Notes under the pieces: generated by a model
The model's database searches: none
The model's input: the letters and a program-made list of their open reading frames with translations, nothing else
What the model was told of the DNA's origin: nothing
Translations under genes and position numbers: made by a program
Shown here: in pieces, positions 46,707 through 57,939 of the stretch
How the letters are laid out: each line of letters opens with the position of its first letter
How positions within the stretch are numbered: the stretch's first letter is position 1
DNA from: Nilaparvata lugens
Lineage: Eukaryota; Arthropoda; Insecta; Hemiptera; Delphacidae
Assembly (NCBI RefSeq): GCF_014356525.2
Contig: NC_052515.1
Location: 24,683,212 to 24,747,211, forward strand
DNA length: 64,000 nucleotides
Reading direction: 5' to 3'

Positions 46707-46944
46707 TTGTGAGTAAGCCTCAGCAAGCAATGGTCGAACCCTGTGGAAATTTAACCTTGCAATTGAATAAGAGATTTTTTGATAGTTGATAAATTTTGTT
46801 TCCTACAGCCAATGAATAAAAATTAAAAACTGGAATATTTTACGGAATAAATGTACACTAGAATATTTTATGGAATGACTAATATAATCTAGTCTATAAC
46901 ATTATAATACAGAGTCAGAATATAAGGTTGATATTAAGAGTATA

Positions 46945-47230
46945 GTACCATAGAGAAACAATAGCATCAGTAGATATCCCATGGTGTAGGGCGTTTATGT
47001 CGCAACTTTTACTGTTATCCCAAGCCGATAATTCATGTAATTATTTCCCGTGAAGCTGTGTGACACTGGTAGTCTCTCATATTGTGCCGTTCATACACTC
47101 TCACCCCAACAAAACAGTAAAATTCGACAATAATCAACAGTAATCGGTTTGAGATAACAGTAAAAGTTGCGACATAAACGCCCTATACCATGGGATATCT
47201 ACTTACACTATTGTTTCTCTATGATAGTAC
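46945..47230. repeat. Foldback element R, 286 bp
   Basis: Left arm GTACCATAGAGAAACAATAG ... CCCATGGTGTAGGGCGTTTA TGTCGCAACTTTTACTG is complementary to the right arm ending TAGTGTTTCTCTATG-like ATTGTTTCTCTATGATAGTA. The loop contains AACTC-poor unique DNA. Confidence 0.85.
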
Positions 47231-47429
47231 CTAATATAAGAGTCAATGAGATTAGTTGTTTCCCAACTCTAGAGTCTGAGTTTGTTGGAGCATCAATTTG
47301 ATACAGAAATAAATTCAAGATACACGTTTCGAAAGCTACAGATTGAAGTCATTTAAACAAGAAATGAATTGATAAACATATAAGATGCGAAAAAATAGTC
47401 AAGTTGAAGAATGTGGTAGAAAAGAATAT

Positions 47430-47632
47430 GTTAGGCTAGGCACACAACAGTTAGTCAAGACAAGACATGATCAGACACAATACTTCACATAGTTGCTTAT
47501 TATGCAAAACAAACTGATTTGTCATTGCAATGGTTAGACATGTCTTCATAAGCAACTATGAGAAGTATTGTGACTGAACGTGTCTGATCATGTCTTGTCT
47601 TGTCTTGACTAGCTGGTGTGTGCCTAGCCTTA
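47430..47632. mobile_element. Foldback MITE Q
   Basis: TTAGGCTAGGCACACAACAG and GGTGTGTGCCTAGCCTTA ends; arms rich in GTCAAGACAAGACATGATCA. About 203 bp. Confidence 0.9.
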
Positions 47633-49061
47633 TGAAGTAGAAAAATACGATACCAATAATGGATTAGATGGTAGAGATTGTTTAAGAGAGAAGAATTGAA
47701 ATGTTACAATAGAAATTAATCCAAGAGGAAATAATTTTAGATCTGAAAATATTTCTAACATTGTTGAAATGATTCTGGGGAATACATTTTACATTTCTGT
47801 TAGGATAATTAAACAGAATTATTCCAAATAAATTCTTCACTATAAATGGATTATTTTTGAATTTATTATTATATGTTTCAATGTCCTATAATCTTGATTG
47901 TTCAGTTACATCTGCACTATACAGTATACGTTGATGCCCATTCAAGTGATAGCGTCTTTTAAGTGATAGTATTTAAGTAAAAGTGATAATGATAATGTTC
48001 TCAACGAATTAATCGAAAATTGTTGAATTTTTTTTTATCATTTTATGGTTTTAATTGAACTGGACATTTTCCATCACTGAAACTGATCAACAAGACAAAT
48101 TACAAGAGAATTTCCAGTTCAAGCTTAGAAAAATCACTAGAAAACTGACAATTCTATGCCAATAAATCAGTTTCGACGAAAAATAGCATAACAGGCATTC
48201 AACAGGCAATCAAATGATTCTTTTCAAATCAGGAAATTGTTCACCCGTGTCCACCTCCCAGTAACAATTTCAGATCTCGGTCTGGCGACTAAACAAAGAG
48301 AGAAGTATTGATGGAGAAAAGAAGAGGAAGGAAGAAGAAAGAAGAGAACAATGAGGAGAAGGAAGAAATGTAGAAGAAGTAGATAGAGGAAAAAGAGGAG
48401 GGGGATGAAAAGAAAGAAAAGTTGGAGGAGGAGAAGGAGGAAGAGAAGTAGAAAGAGAAGAAATCGTTGAGTGAGGTGATTTGTTGAGTGAATACTAACC
48501 ACCATAAGACACATTGAAATCGGTCAACAGTTATTCGAACTCTGTCACAGTTCTAGGGAGTCACAGTTGCACGTTGACAACTGAGCCAATAAATCAAGAT
48601 GAAATATGTGGCACACAAAATTATCCAACCGATGCAGTAGTATTTGAACGTAGTTTTAAAGAATCAAGAGCAGAGAACTTAAAAATTCATAAACTTTGCA
48701 GAATCATGGGTGAAGAAGTTTGAAATTGGTTCAAGATGTGGAGAAGAATGTATGTGTTGAAATTTGGTAAGTAATTTGTACAGTAATTTGGTAAGAAATT
48801 TGGTGGTCTATAATTATTAGAAAATATAATAGCAATTATTGTTTTGAACATGAAAAATGTACGATCCAAAATTATCACTAACTTCAGGAAAACTGTGAGA
48901 AAAACGAAGCCAGTCGACTCTAAGACTTGTGTGTGGATGATGAGGAGGAATTTGATGAATAGGTACATGATGAAAAGACACAGTATTCGAAAAATGTGAA
49001 GAAAATCTGTAAGATTGATCAAGGTTTGAAAATAAAAAGTAGAAATTAAAAAAAGACTCAC
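47633..49061. other. Intron after exon 49062-49158
   Basis: AT-rich with a purine-rich patch at about 48297-48470. Open frames on either strand lack family resemblance. Confidence 0.55.
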
Positions 49062-49158
49062 GGTTTTTGGGTGGTGTTGAAGACGGTGGAGAGTCCATCT
49101 GCATTGGAGCAGGGGTGGGGGGAGGCGGTGATATTGGCTTTGGCGGTGGACAAACAAC
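49062..49158 (-). CDS. lilli: lilli exon, proline-rich linker
   Basis: The acceptor tttgcag is at 49159 and a consensus donor C|GTGAGTC at 49061. The exon is 97 nt, phase 0 in and phase 1 out. It encodes VVCPPPKPISPPPPTPAP, then MQMDSPPSSTPPKN and one base (C). The stretch is proline-rich (15 of 32 residues) with SP/TP dipeptides, typical of the disordered AFF linker and a possible substrate for proline-directed kinases (inference). Open reading beyond the donor runs into AT-rich DNA, which supports the splice site. Family identity rests on phase, strand and position between solid exons. Confidence 0.75.
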
Positions 49159-49982
49159 CTGCAAAATTAACAAAAAATAATAAAACCGGAAAATTTCATT
49201 TTTTGTTGTATCCACAATGATTGATAGTGCAAGTAAATTGCATGAATACACATGCATGCTAAAAATGTTGTACTATATTCTAAAAGTCTTCTAACTCATA
49301 TTCTCCATGGCAATATTTTCTATATTCTAAAGAAATCAATTTTATACTTTATACTTTTAAAGCAGCTATGGGTTTAAGTCCATATGAAGCATTTAGTTTT
49401 AACGATTACATGTAGGTATGGTCGGATTTATTATGTATTTCATTTCGGGGTTCAAGCCAAAAGCTAATCTATCTCAGTTGAACCGAGATGGTGAATATGG
49501 CCCAAGAATGGCCTATTGAGGGCTTAGAGATTAGAAGAGGGAAATCTTGAATGTTTTGAAAGTTTGAATGATATAATATCCATATCAGAAGGAATCTTTG
49601 TCAATAATTACTCTGATAATATTTTGGATCAGAAATATTAGATAACTTTAATTAATATGCATTTCCCTTGAAATTCTTTATAAGAACTCTTTCAAAGTTT
49701 TCCAAGTTGATATCTACAGTGAACTAAAGTTCAGTAGATGAAGTTATACTCTGAATAAAACAATGTGAGACTTGGATTAAATATCCGTCTTGCCAAAGTG
49801 TAAAAAATCAAAATCTTTTCAAGCCCATTTACTGGATATATTCAAATTGACAACCCTGCATCAACAGTGTTGTCAAATTGATTCAGTCATATTCATATGG
49901 TCTTGCATGAGAAGATTGGCATTCACACAATTTAGCAACATGGATATTTTTGTGTGTCAAGCCTCAACTTACTTTATTCAGA
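49159..49982. other. Intron upstream of exon 49062-49158
   Basis: Unique AT-rich DNA; nothing recognised. Confidence 0.5.
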
Positions 49983-50159
49983 CTGAGTTGCACAAAGGCT
50001 GTTAGATTTTAACCGTCATTAAATGTCACGTTTCATGAAAGTAATTGTAATGTAATGAAAAGTAAAAGTAATGTAACCTCTCATAAAAGCTTTCTCTGAT
50101 TGGTTCAGATAGCACTCAATCTAGATTAAAATTTAACAGGCTTTTGTGCAACCGGGCCC
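49983..50159. mobile_element. Family A foldback MITE, diverged
   Basis: GAGTTGCACAAAGGCTGTTA at left and ACAGGCTTTTGTGCAACCGG at right; the interior carries a GTAATGTAATGAAAAGTAAA duplication. Confidence 0.8.
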
Positions 50160-50790
50160 AACAGTATCCTACATTTTTTATGTTATTTTTCAATTTTCAA
50201 TACTATACTCTTTGAACTGAATAGGTATGTATCTACATGCTAATAATAGGTAATAATAATAGGAACTAATAGGTGATTTGTAACTACATTGCATAAGTTT
50301 TTCACATAAAACACAGTCACTCTTCATAATATCCACTCTTCACTGTCAACCAATATTTTCAAAAGGTTTCGCTTCTACAAAGCAAATTGTTTGCTACATG
50401 CCTCACATGTAACTTAATAACAATTAATTGGCATTGGTTTGTGAGTTTGGTTTCAACCCTTTGACGCAGCCATCATCTAATCACGTGACACAAAGCCTGT
50501 CCAAACAAGCTAGAGCTCGGGTAGTGCAACTAATTGCAACAAATGCCTGACAACAGCTATCAAAGCTGAAATTATGTAAAGCTGCAACAGACCTATCGAT
50601 ACTTCATTACATCTTTGATGGAATTAAGTCACAACCTGGACAACATGTCATATAAAATAGTCGTATAATCAATAGTTGAACATAATCTTGTTATTTTAGA
50701 AAGTCTATAGTTGGATTCACATTATAAAATAAGTGAGAATGGAATCGTCGTATACGTTAGTCAATAGTTGAACATGAATCTGTTTATTTT
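50160..50790. other. Non-coding intron DNA
   Basis: AT-rich; a direct repeat of GTCAATAGTTGAACAT (about 50668 and 50758). No gene. Confidence 0.45.
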
Positions 50791-50974
50791 AAGCTGGGTT
50801 TACACCAAAGTTATCAACAAAATGCTATAATCCTTATAGATTCTATTGGATTGAACATAACTTATCATACACATGATGATCATATGAGTTTGTCAAGTTC
50901 CGTTCCATCTAATAGAACCTATAAGGTAAAAGTTATTAACATTTAGTTAATAACTTTGGTGTGAACGCGGCTTT
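50791..50974. mobile_element. Family B foldback MITE
   Basis: AAGCTGGGTTTACACCAAAG and ACTTTGGTGTGAACGCGGCT; interior ATAGATTCTATTGGATTGAA and its complement. Confidence 0.88.
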
Positions 50975-52252
50975 AGAGTCTATTATAATAGTCAGATCCA
51001 CGTTATAAAATTAGTGAGAATAGAATGGTCGTATACGGTGGTCAAAAGTTGACCTCAAATCTGTTTATTTTAGATGCACGTGAGATACACGTAGTGAAAT
51101 CAGAGGGAGTATTAGGACGGCATAGTCGACAATCTTTATTTTCCACCGCCTTCTATAGTAGATAACTGAGAAGACAATATAAAAACATGAAGTAACCTTT
51201 TATTTAGAACTTTAAAACATTTCAAAAAACCAGTTTCGTCCTACTTTGGCCATTTTCCTACTTTGAAAATGGCCAAAGTAGGCCGAAACTAGTTTACAGG
51301 TGGAAATTACTGAGATATTGCAATTATTTGATTATTACAGCATTTAATTTGGATTTTCGTTTAATAATAATAATAATACCGAAACTGGTTGTTTGAAATG
51401 TATTAAAATTTTAAAATAATTTAAATCAAAGGGTACTTCATGTTATTATATTGTTTTTATTAGACTAATTTTAATAAAGTAGCCAATACAAGTGAAGTGA
51501 TTTTAGATAACTGTAGTTTAACTTTTATGGTATATCTGATAAAATTATTGTGATTCTTGTTGATAAAGATCAATTATATTTCAAAAATAATTTTATTCGT
51601 CAAGAAAATATAATTGACGAATATAAAAAAATATCCTTCATTCTTGAAGGATGAATTAATTATATTTGTTTTGTGATTTAATAATATGGTACCGGTACAC
51701 TTTCATAATTTATTGAAATGAAATATTTTGGTAGTCCTTATTTTTCCTCATTGCCAACAAATCATTTGACAACGGTGGGGAGTTGGTAAATGTTGAAGCT
51801 ATCTGGTTTGTCTAATGACAGACAAGGAGAACAAACCAATTTTGAACAGATTATCTACCTTATGAACTGAATCTAGCTCGCTCTCACAGAAATTCATCTA
51901 CTCATGTGGATTCTTCTGCTGATAGTGTATACTCACTATAGTGTACTTTTAGTAAGGAACATTTTCACAGTGATCTGTTTGAAACCACCTAAAAATTTCT
52001 ATCTAAACAAAGCTCCAGACCTAACTTTTCAAAGAACTACTATTAGTTAGTTTTTGGGAGACATTATTTTTTGTTTTCAACTTCATTACTTATTATTTAA
52101 TAATTTCATAGAATAAGTACATCATCTAAAAGATAGGGAGAGAAAAAATAAACTTGCTGTTTAATAAAGTATACGGTCTTGCCCTACATAGCAAAATATC
52201 CGAAAATTTATTAGAATTAACACAAATTAAGAAACAATAATTATGTAGTTAC
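50975..52252. other. Intron DNA with retroposon and foldback pieces
   Basis: 51224-51296 is a foldback (TTTCGTCCTACTTTGGCCAT / GGCCAAAGTAGGCCGAAACT). TTAAATAAAGGGTACT-type tails at 51420-51470 also occur at 52690-52750. 52085-52170 matches part of tail L2. No exon besides 52253-52348. Confidence 0.55.
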
Positions 52253-52348
52253 CTTATCGAATAAATAGCTAAAAGTTGAGTCTTGTTCGACCCTTGGTGT
52301 GGCTGCTAGGTTCTCGTGAGGTTTGATCACTCTGAATTCCGCCATTTC
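52253..52348 (-). CDS. lilli: lilli exon, second half of ELL-binding segment
   Basis: A 96 nt, phase 0/0 exon encoding 32 residues: EMAEFRVIKPHENLAATPR, then VEQDSTFSYLFDK. The acceptor tttttttgcag is at 52349 and the donor AAG|GTAACT at 52252. The start continues the ILK|EM motif from the previous exon. The part IKPHENLAATP is positioned like WPPPLTAIHTP in vertebrate AFF proteins, and the aromatic-rich FSYLF end is positioned like their KFPFPTK stretch. This supports an AFF-type ELL-contact region in a divergent insect form. The splice junction falls exactly inside the most conserved five residues. Confidence 0.85.
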
Positions 52349-54343
52349 CTGCAAAAAAATCAAACAATTTAATAATTTATCGTATTTAATAAAGTAAACA
52401 CAAAAACACGATATTATTGAAGGAATCATCACCGGGGAGTCCGGTCTCACAAGGTGTCAAACTATCAAAAGATAAACCGAAAAACTTCAATAAATAAACT
52501 ACCAAACTCATCAATACCAAACTTACTCAAACCATTTACTAGACAGCAAAAATACAATTGAAATTTTAATAAAACTGTTTAGCCTTTTCATAAAAACATT
52601 TCACTCACACAACAAATTAATAAAAACAATATAAAAATCTTCAGACATTTCAACTTGAAAATGACCCAAGTTAGTGTCGAAACTAGTTGTTAAACTATTT
52701 CAAAGTTTTTAAAAAATAAAGGGTACTACAAGATTTTAATATTGTTTTTATTAATCTGTTTAGACTATATGCTCAATTTCCACACACATTAAAATTGAGG
52801 AAAACATAACCTACATTTCAATTAAACGTGATAGTAAATACCTAAAATTTATGATTAAGATTTTTCTCTGATCAAATTGCAATACAAATCAGAACTAAAT
52901 TCAGTAGTGATATTCATGTAAAATTAAACAATCATCAACAAAGGGATATCAATCTAGATTATTTTTTCAATTTAGAAGAAAACAGTTTCTAGATCAAAAG
53001 CCTGTTGGTTTTTTTTTCAGTTTTTCTACAGTACAGCTTGAATAAATAACTTGAATGATAGCTAATCACTATTAATGTAATAACTTGAACCAATATGAAT
53101 CAATAGATAACAATTGATACTCTTGCAAACTTATGAAAGGAAAACTCATTGAAAAAGAAACAATAGAGAATTATCATGTTTTCTTGATTCCTATGTATTG
53201 AGGTTAACACTATTCCTAACATATTGATATTCAAAAAAGAATACACCTATTCCTAAACGTTGCCATGGCAACCACGTACCAAATTTAATAATTTTGCAGA
53301 GGTTGGCACTCGGTGCAATACCAATCTAAAAAAAGTTTCACTTCAAATTTGATTTTAAATAATTTTACATTTATAATCAATAAAGTTGGAATAGAATAAA
53401 AATATTATCCAGTACAAAATCCTTTCTTAGTTATAGAACTTCCTTCAATTATTGTATAGGTTGACAGCAAGGTACCTAGAATACATTCTAGTTCATGTAT
53501 GCTAGGTACATTGTTTTTGACAGGAAGTTTAGGAACAATCATTACCTCTTCAATAAAACTATCCGTCACCTGGTTGCTAATAGCCAACGTTAGTAGACTG
53601 TCTACTAACTTTGGCTAATAGCTACCATAAGAATTGTTTTCTTCTGATGTAACTTAATGTCAATGATAAAATTCAAATAAACCGCTTTAATAAACAATAT
53701 TTTAGAAAATGATGTTTTCTTTTACAATTTTCTTCACTGAAAATAGAGAATCTGTGTTGCAATAAGATCTCCACAAGCAATGAATTTCAGATACTGCAAA
53801 CATATACTAGTGTAAAAACTAGTGTTTACAAGTTTGTGTTGCTTAAATGGTTCCAAATTTTCTTAAATAACTCAATATTATTCGTTACAAGTGGTAATTG
53901 AGTGGAATATTTCCAATTGATTTATTAATTCAATCTAAATTGAAAATTTAAAGTTTTCATTTTTGTTTTGGACTAAAATTTTATCAAAATTGTACACGTG
54001 AAATTCTAACCTTATTTCGGACTTTTTCACCTATAAATTTGGAAGAAAAATAGCACAAGGACTATCTTATTATTTTATCTTTCAATGTTATTACATTAGT
54101 GTCATTTGCATTGTAAATAAATAAATAAATAAATATTGCATTGGGTAAATGAATAAATGAATATTCACTAAAATATATGAGAAATATTATCGTGAGATTC
54201 ACTTCGGACTGTCAGTATTGGTCGAATGGGAAGCGTTGATGTTATTCATGGGGAATTCTGACAGTTTCAAGTGAATCTCACTATAGATAATCTCGCAAAT
54301 ACTTGAACTTGACACAAGTTACTAATATAATATATTATCTAAC
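52349..54343. other. Intron between exons 54344 and 52348
   Basis: 53995-54130 is a diverged L2 retroposon tail ending (AAAT)n. 54190-54290 is a small foldback (ATTCACTTCGGACTGTCAGT ... CTGACAGTTTCAAGTGAATC). A foldback-like CCAACGTTAGTAGACTGTCTACTAACTT lies near 53583. No other gene. Confidence 0.6.
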
Positions 54344-54409
54344 CTTCAAAATATTGTCCACATCATGTTGGCTTGGTGTGCTCATGGGAGCTGGATCATC
54401 ATGGTGGTC
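54344..54409 (-). CDS. lilli: lilli micro-exon, start of ELL-binding segment
   Basis: A 66 nt, phase 0/0 exon that encodes 22 residues, from DHHDDPAPMSTPSQ to HDVDNILK. The acceptor tgttttag is at 54410; the donor AAG|GTTAGA at 54343 is a weaker but acceptable site. It has no start codon of its own and is too short to find without splicing logic. The ending DVDNILK joined to the next exon's EMAEF gives ILKEM, equivalent to the AFF motif C-V-[DE]-E-I-L-K-E-M-T. In human AFF4 this motif lies in the region (roughly residues 300-350) that binds ELL/ELL2. The exact 0/0 phase means skipping it would keep the frame but remove half the motif, so alternative inclusion could tune ELL binding (inference). 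Confidence 0.85.
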
Positions 54410-54570
54410 CTAAAACAACAACAAAAATGCATATTAAAACTACAAATAATTACCTAAAATCTCAGTTTAAACGGATATTGATAAGCTTTTGGTTTAAACT
54501 TTGGATGAGATACTTTGTAATAAATGCGACCATATCTCCATGTAAACTTAGATTAGTTGTAAATATGGCT

Positions 54571-54758
54571 AAAGCTGCGTCCACACCAAAGTTGTTAACA
54601 AAATGTTTATTTTTCCGTCTTTATAGATTCTATTAGATTGAACGGAACTTGACAAACTCATGATGTGCATATGTGTTTGTCAAGTTCCGTTCAATCTAAT
54701 AGAATCTATAAGGACGGAAAAATAAACACTTTAACAACTTTGGTGTAAACGTAGCTTT
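54571..54758. mobile_element. Family B foldback MITE
   Basis: AAAGCTGCGTCCACACCAAA and TTTGGTGTAAACGTAGCTTT; arms TATAGATTCTATTAGATTGA / TCAATCTAATAGAATCTATA are perfect complements. Confidence 0.92.
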
Positions 54759-55035
54759 AACCTATTGAGATCGTTTGAACAGGAATATTTCTGTATTGTA
54801 CTGCTTTCCTTTGAATTGTTTCTAGGTGACATTCAATTGACCAAGATTTCATTACATCAAGAACAGGCCCAAGTAGGCAACTTCACAGCGTCCAGTTTTC
54901 AGTACTTCAAGTTCCTGTTGATTTTAGAAACACCTGAGGATATAGTATAATAAATTCAATTGTAAAATTATAAATTAATTCTGAGTAATACCATCATATT
55001 CTAATTTTAAAGCAAAATCCTAACCCTTCATCTTT

Positions 55036-55193
55036 AGGTCCTAAACACACGAGGCGTTTTTTAGACGAGACGGCACGGCAAGACAGGACTTGAAGCTCTC
55101 CGATTGGTAAAACCCAATTTGCCCATCCGAGAGCTTCGTGTTGTGCCGACTCGGCTGAAAGAACGCCTCGTGTGTTACGGCCCTTAACCTTCA
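55036..55193. mobile_element. Foldback MITE G
   Basis: CCTAAACACACGAGGCGTTT and AACGCCTCGTGTGTTACGG ends; inner arms GAAGCTCTCCGATTGG / CCGAGAGCTTCG. About 158 bp. A diverged relative lies at 59418-59530. Confidence 0.85.
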
Positions 55194-55239
55194 AGTCAAG
55201 TTTCTCCAATAAATTTTCACTAATCTCTAACTAGTGTGC

Positions 55240-55997
55240 AACGGTGAAGCTGCATGCAACGAAAACTTGATGCCGTGAAAAGTTGACGTACTGTTGGTTC
55301 AAATTCCCATTTCTTTTGATAATTTATCTAACCTTAAACTAACTTCTTACTAGCCCTAACCAACCCATTCTCACTGATCTGTTAACTAGTATGGAACGGC
55401 CCAGCTGACTGTGTGTCAACCTGCAAGGAAAACTTGATGCCGTGAAAACTAGACGTACTGACGACTCAACTTTTCGTTTCTTTCAGTATCTCAAGGACTG
55501 GTCAAACTGACTTGCAAGTCTCAAGCCTACTTGACAAATAGAAAACTTGACGAACTTACGCACTCCCTAGTTTTCCATACTTTTTCAGTACTAAATTTCA
55601 ATTCTTTGTTATTTTCTCAATTTCAATTTCTTACCTGATCTTACTGAAAATTCATTTGAAGTCCTTTCATTTCAGTACCTCAAGGACTGGTCAAACTAAC
55701 TTGCAAGTCTCAAGCTTACTAGACATACTGAAAACTTGACGAACTGATGCACTCCCCAGTTTTTCATCCTTTTTCAGTAATGAATTTAAATTCTTTGTCA
55801 TTTCCTAATTTCAATTTCGTAACTGATCTCACTGAAATCTCTTCATTTCAGTATCTCAAGGACTGGTCAAACTGACTTGCAAGTCTCAAGCCTTCTTGAC
55901 ATACTGAAAACTTGACAAACTGATGCACCCCCTAGTTTTCATCCATTTTCAGTACTGAATTACAATTCTTTATTAATTCCTAATTTCAATTTCTTAC
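55240..55997. repeat. Tandem array containing copies of the adjacent exon end and 5' splice site
   Basis: Units of about 175-190 bp share CTCAAGGACTGGTCAAACT, TTGCAAGTCTCAAGC, GAAAACTTGAC and CTTACCTGATC. The last unit runs straight into exon 55998. The segment that is exon 3' end plus donor there is repeated at about 55635 (donor GTAAG intact) and about 55823 (GT changed to TT). 55250-55480 holds two more degenerate units (AACTTGATGCCGTGAAAA). Confidence 0.88.
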
Positions 55998-56286
55998 CTG
56001 ATCTCGCTGAAAATTCAGCATAGGCCGGTTAGCTTTGCGGGCTAGATGCGAGGTTGACGTGGAAGATGAAGATGATGAAGATGTGGGTCGAGGAAAGTAG
56101 GAGTTCTTCACCGAAGAGGATGATGATGATCCACCGGACAAGTCTCGACTTGTGCCACTGGCACTTGAGACTCCCCCATGCACTGCGCCCCCCGTCTTTT
56201 GGCCGCCCTGGTAGAAACTACTTCTGCTGCCGCTGTTACTGTACTGTGAGGATGACTTACTGTCTGCCGGTTTCGCGAAGCCATTT
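55998..56286 (-). CDS. lilli: lilli exon, serine-rich linker
   Basis: The acceptor tttctgtcacag ends at 56287 and the donor CAG|GTAAG is at 55997. The exon is 289 nt; its first base completes the split Arg codon from the previous exon, and 96 whole codons follow (phase 0 out). The protein starts NGFAKPADSK and ends PMLNFQRDQ. In between are serine runs (SSSSSS, SSSSSSS), GGQKTGGAVHGG, and a basic patch HLARKANRP. AFF proteins have a long, poorly conserved Ser-rich region at this place with a short KP-x-A/D motif, so the match is by position, composition and phase rather than strict identity. The exon's 3' end and its splice donor are copied in the adjacent intron array (55240-55997), which is unusual. 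Confidence 0.85.
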
Positions 56287-56393
56287 CTGTGACAGAAATA
56301 AATTTCAATCAGCATTAAATTGCATAAATTGGGATAATAGAATAGTATCAAGCTTACGGTAAACAGTGGAATACTACTAGCTATACTATACAT

Positions 56394-56868
56394 TAAGGCT
56401 GTGCAAAAGCTAAAAATAAACTTTCTACTTGTGATATTTTTCAAAGTTTTTCGATTTGTATATCATCAAGCTATCAAAATTGAAAAGTTTTCTCAGAAAA
56501 ACATTTTTTTCCGATCATTACTTTTAGAGATATGAGCGCCTAAATTTTAAATTTTTGGGACAGAACAAATTCGGTAAGAGATAATTTCATGAGATTTAGA
56601 GGATAGATTCTTTATGGTATTGCTGATCTAGTAAAACAAAATTTTTCTGAAAATATTAATTTTTGAGAAAGTTATCCGATTTACTAACTAACTTACTACT
56701 CAACTAAAAGTTATTTTTGGTAATTTTTAGTAAATCGAAAAACTTTCTCAAAAATTGATATTTTCAGAAAATTTTTGTTTTACTAGAGCAACAATACCAT
56801 CCTCTAAATCTCATGGATTTATATCGTACCGTATTTGAAATGTTCTGTCCCAAAAATTTAAACATTCT
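56394..56868. mobile_element. Family F foldback, right arm truncated
   Basis: Starts AAGGCTGTGCAAAAGCTAAA, contains TTCTGAAAATATTAATTTTTG and its complement, and stops after TTCTGTCCCAAAAATTTAAA. It lies 107 bp upstream (transcript sense) of the exon 56286 acceptor. Confidence 0.85.
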
Positions 56869-56984
56869 GAATTCACCTAGGACGGATATAGGCTTATTTT
56901 CATTGCTATTAGACAATACATTATAATTTGATAATTAAAACAGTCAGTAAGTAAACAAATTTGCTTATTTACTTCTTTTTTTAT

Positions 56985-57130
56985 TGCGGTTATAGATTCT
57001 ATTAGATTGAACGGAGCTTGACAAACGCATATGTTCATCATGTGTATGATAAGTTATATTCAATCTAATGGAGTCTATAAGGATTAAGTTATCAACATTT
57101 TGTTAATAACTTTGGTGTAAACGCAGCTTT
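56985..57130. mobile_element. Family B MITE, left end truncated
   Basis: TATAGATTCTATTAGATTGA to TTTGGTGTAAACGCAGCTTT; the outer left TIR is missing. Confidence 0.8.
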
Positions 57131-57730
57131 ACAAGCGTGAGTGAGGTTAATAGAGTAGAATTTACAATCCTTGAAAGTTCATCTTTATAAACTTAAAAAA
57201 GACACATATTCAAGATTAGTAAATAATATATTTTTAACAATCATAAAAATGTCATATTACTTTCAACACTTAAATTTAAATGATCAATGATTATTGAGTT
57301 CAGTTGGTTGGAATGCGCTCTATCGATTAAAATTAGCAAATTATTGTCTTTCATGCAATAGATAAAAATTAATAATTCACTTTTTTAATCATTTTTTTAG
57401 AAATAGAACAAAATACACTAACAAGTTGATACGAGGAAAAGAATCAATAATTCTTCCTGTATTACAGCTCGTTTGAAAAGATAAGCGCTTGTTATTGAGA
57501 TAAGAGCTAAAAATAGTAGCTGATATTACTTATTCAATTTCAATGTAATCATCCGTATGAAACAGAATTTTTCACTTGAAGTTTATTTGAATCGAGATTA
57601 TTTGCTCCTATATTTATATTATTTATAGTACCTGACAATCTTTTATTGTATAATGAAAATCTAATATATAATTTTGTAATGTTTTATCCTACGAGTAAAC
57701 AAATGAATCCCTCAATTCAAAATTGGACTT
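57131..57730. other. AT-rich intron DNA
   Basis: No feature recognised. Confidence 0.5.
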
Positions 57731-57870
57731 GAATGAAAAAGACTAAGAAATTGTCAAAAACCACAGATTTATTGATACTTAGAAACTAAGTATCAATACT
57801 TAAGTATGATACTTTCTGAGTAGGCCTATCAAATCTGTGGTTTTTGACAATTTCTTAGTCTTTTTCATTC
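57731..57870. repeat. Foldback element T
   Basis: GAATGAAAAAGACTAAGAAA and TTTCTTAGTCTTTTTCATTC with AAAAACCACAGATTT in each arm; 140 bp, inner loop with ACTTAGAAACTAAGT. Confidence 0.92.
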
Positions 57871-57939
57871 AATATGAATAATTACCACAATATCAACTAC
57901 ACAGAAAGTCAAAATTGGACAGTTGATTGCCATGAGTTA

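Noticed and set aside
48687..49257. 146- and 156-codon minus frames treated as whole genes
   Set aside because: Only the 97-nt part 49062-49158 has exon borders and coding composition; the rest is intron read-through.
52241..52450. Starting a protein at the ATG of the 69-codon minus frame (MRPDSPV...)
   Set aside because: The part before 52348 is intron; the acceptor at 52349 and the ILK|EM motif define the exon.
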